Source: an uncultured Kiritimatiellota bacterium (GTDB taxonomy: Bacteria; Verrucomicrobiota; Kiritimatiellia; RFP12; UBA1067). Taken from it: DNA of 61,499 nt. The notes under the pieces are model-generated. The model did not search any database. It was not told the origin of the DNA and was given only the letters and a program-made list of their open reading frames with translations. The position numbers and the translations under genes were made by a program. The DNA is taken from positions 1-61,499 of the forward strand of contig CAKTYZ010000020.1 of NCBI GenBank assembly GCA_934635225.1. The letters are read 5' to 3'. Position 1 is the stretch's first letter; every line of letters begins with the position of its first letter. Shown piece by piece: positions 60,767 to 61,499 of this stretch.

Positions 60767-60879
60767 CCACCATCTTTTGCGGTGTGCCGGCAAGGCTGCC
60801 CGTCGGGCGGGAAAGTGGAGTCGAGCGCGATTCGCAGCGATGCGGTGACTTGTAAAGGGGGTGAGTCAGCAAAAAGTCC

Positions 60880-61094
60880 TTAAGCCACTTTGGCCAGACG
60901 TGAATCGTAAGCATGTGCGGTCTCTCCGTTGAGCGATTCCCTGTGGATTGAGTTGATCCAGTCTTCAAGCTGCCGGATCTGGCGCCTCGTGAGCCGGTTG
61001 AAGTCGGTTCCCTTCGGGTACCATCTCCTGACGAGGCGGTTGCAGTTCTCTATGGAGCCCTTTTCGTGCGAGGCGTAGGCCCTCGTGTAGCGAA
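60880..61094 (-). pseudogene. C-terminal fragment of an IS30-family transposase
   Basis: About 71 codons read YTRAYASHEKGSIENCNRL, then YPKGTDFNRLTRRQIRQLEDWIN and a stop at 60880-60882. The Glu in SIENCN is the last acidic residue of the IS30 DDE triad. The 5' part is cut exactly at element copy C (61095-61125). A downstream GC-rich border at 60800-60870 may hold the terminal repeat, not confirmed. Confidence 0.8.
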
Positions 61095-61143
61095 AATGGT
61101 AATATCTACCGGGTCAGCAAAGAAGAGAGGAAGGCCAGGGGGT
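61095..61143 (-). repeat. Interspersed element, copy C
   Basis: Inverted copy of the 31-bp core (61095-61125) plus the CTGGCCTTCCTCTC flank shared with copy A. It interrupts the transposase fragment on its left. Confidence 0.8.
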
Positions 61144-61214
61144 TCAGCCAAAGAAGAAAAGCGAACAACGCCACCCCAGAGATGCCGGGGACGACCCGGA
61201 ACGGACGCGTCAAC

Positions 61215-61272
61215 CGATGCGGATGGAAGGGGCATCTCCATGCGGATGGAAGAGGTGTCTCCATGCGGATGG
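61215..61272 (-). repeat. 23-bp tandem array, third location
   Basis: Three units with core CCATGCGGATGG (first unit CG-) at 61215, 61238 and 61261, spaced exactly 23 bp as in the other two arrays. Relative to element core C the array lies on the same side as in copy B, but its own orientation is reversed. Confidence 0.85.
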
Positions 61273-61284
61273 AAGAGCCGCCTC

Positions 61285-61499
61285 CTGTCTGGTTTGGATA
61301 TGTCCAGTCCTCGACTGCCGGATCTGGCGCCTCGTGAGCCAGTTGAAGTTGGTTCCCTTCGGATGCCGTCTCCTCCCATTATCATTTTCGTTACCATTTC
61401 CCGTGACGCTTCGCACCGTCCTGAGGGCCTTCCTTCGCTTCATTCTCCTTATCGCGGCGACGACCTCGTCCTGGCTTATGTGGCTCAGGTGTTCGATGA
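61285..61499 (-). pseudogene. Second IS30-family transposase fragment, internally deleted
   Basis: The frame enters from the window edge as IEHLSHISQDEVVAAIRRMKR, which resembles the middle of an IS30 transposase, then jumps via SVTGNGNEN to HPKGTNFNWLTRRQIRQS, a divergent copy of the C-terminal block seen at 60880-61094. About 40 residues around the DDE Asp-Glu part are missing. The gene continues beyond the window. Confidence 0.6.

Noticed and set aside
1..61499. tRNA, rRNA or tmRNA genes
   Set aside because: No tRNA T-arm consensus with matching acceptor stem and no rRNA core sequence was found by eye; a covariance search would be needed to exclude a tRNA.

Overview
The window is a GC-rich bacterial segment, probably from the Verrucomicrobiota/Kiritimatiellota side of the PVC group and probably host-associated. 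This is inferred from content: a Rhodopirellula/Verrucomicrobium-type ECF sigma factor with FecR, several Tat-exported enzymes, tandem formylglycine-generating-enzyme-like proteins, many secreted glycoside hydrolases, PBP1-AraC (XylR-type) regulators and no TonB/Sus genes. No rRNA or tRNA was recognised. Both ends carry copies of the same interspersed element, which suggests a contig broken at repeats.

Layout. 0.16-6.0 kb: GH109-type enzyme, CoaB, GMP synthase synthetase subunit without a glutaminase domain, Tat-exported sugar isomerase/epimerase-like protein, HydF. 5.8-25.9 kb: a XylR-type regulator divergent from a long co-directional carbohydrate locus: GH36-like enzyme, secreted autotransporter-like beta-helix protein with a 15-G tract in its signal peptide, tandem GH5, Tat-exported alpha-galactosidase-like, SGNH/fucosidase-like, GDPD, GH141-like fusion, SGNH/GH42-like fusion, and a decayed paralogue. 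25.9-27.8 kb: ATPase remnant, YggS, small unknown protein, putative sigma-like factor. 27.9-32.1 kb: ferrous iron uptake (two FeoA, FeoB, Cys-rich membrane peptide, outer-membrane barrel). 32.2-45.6 kb: small His-rich exported protein with repeats, then ECF sigma, FecR, FAD oxidoreductase, three FGE-like proteins, a 1579-residue GH13/GH36-like fusion and a metallophosphoesterase.

45.8-56.1 kb is a mobile/defence island, partly AT-richer: MntA-HepT toxin-antitoxin, a six-zinc-module nuclease, GNAT and DUF4143-ATPase fragments, a duplicated 182-bp repeat, a minus-strand chain of orphan Rhs tips with candidate immunity genes, and a 5-methylcytosine methyltransferase. 56.2-60.5 kb: a second XylR-type regulator divergent from MFS transporter, SDR dehydrogenase and an exported DapA-like aldolase. 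60.5-61.5 kb: an ATPase remnant, two IS30-family transposase fragments and repeats.

The most striking cross-window signal is a TG(G/C)TATAAT or TATACT extended -10 element placed 7-9 nt before the ATG of regulators, a transporter, a glycosidase, an antitoxin and an ATPase remnant, which predicts leaderless mRNAs. The second is the phase-variable-looking 15-G tract. All functions are inferred from sequence reading only; no database search was possible.
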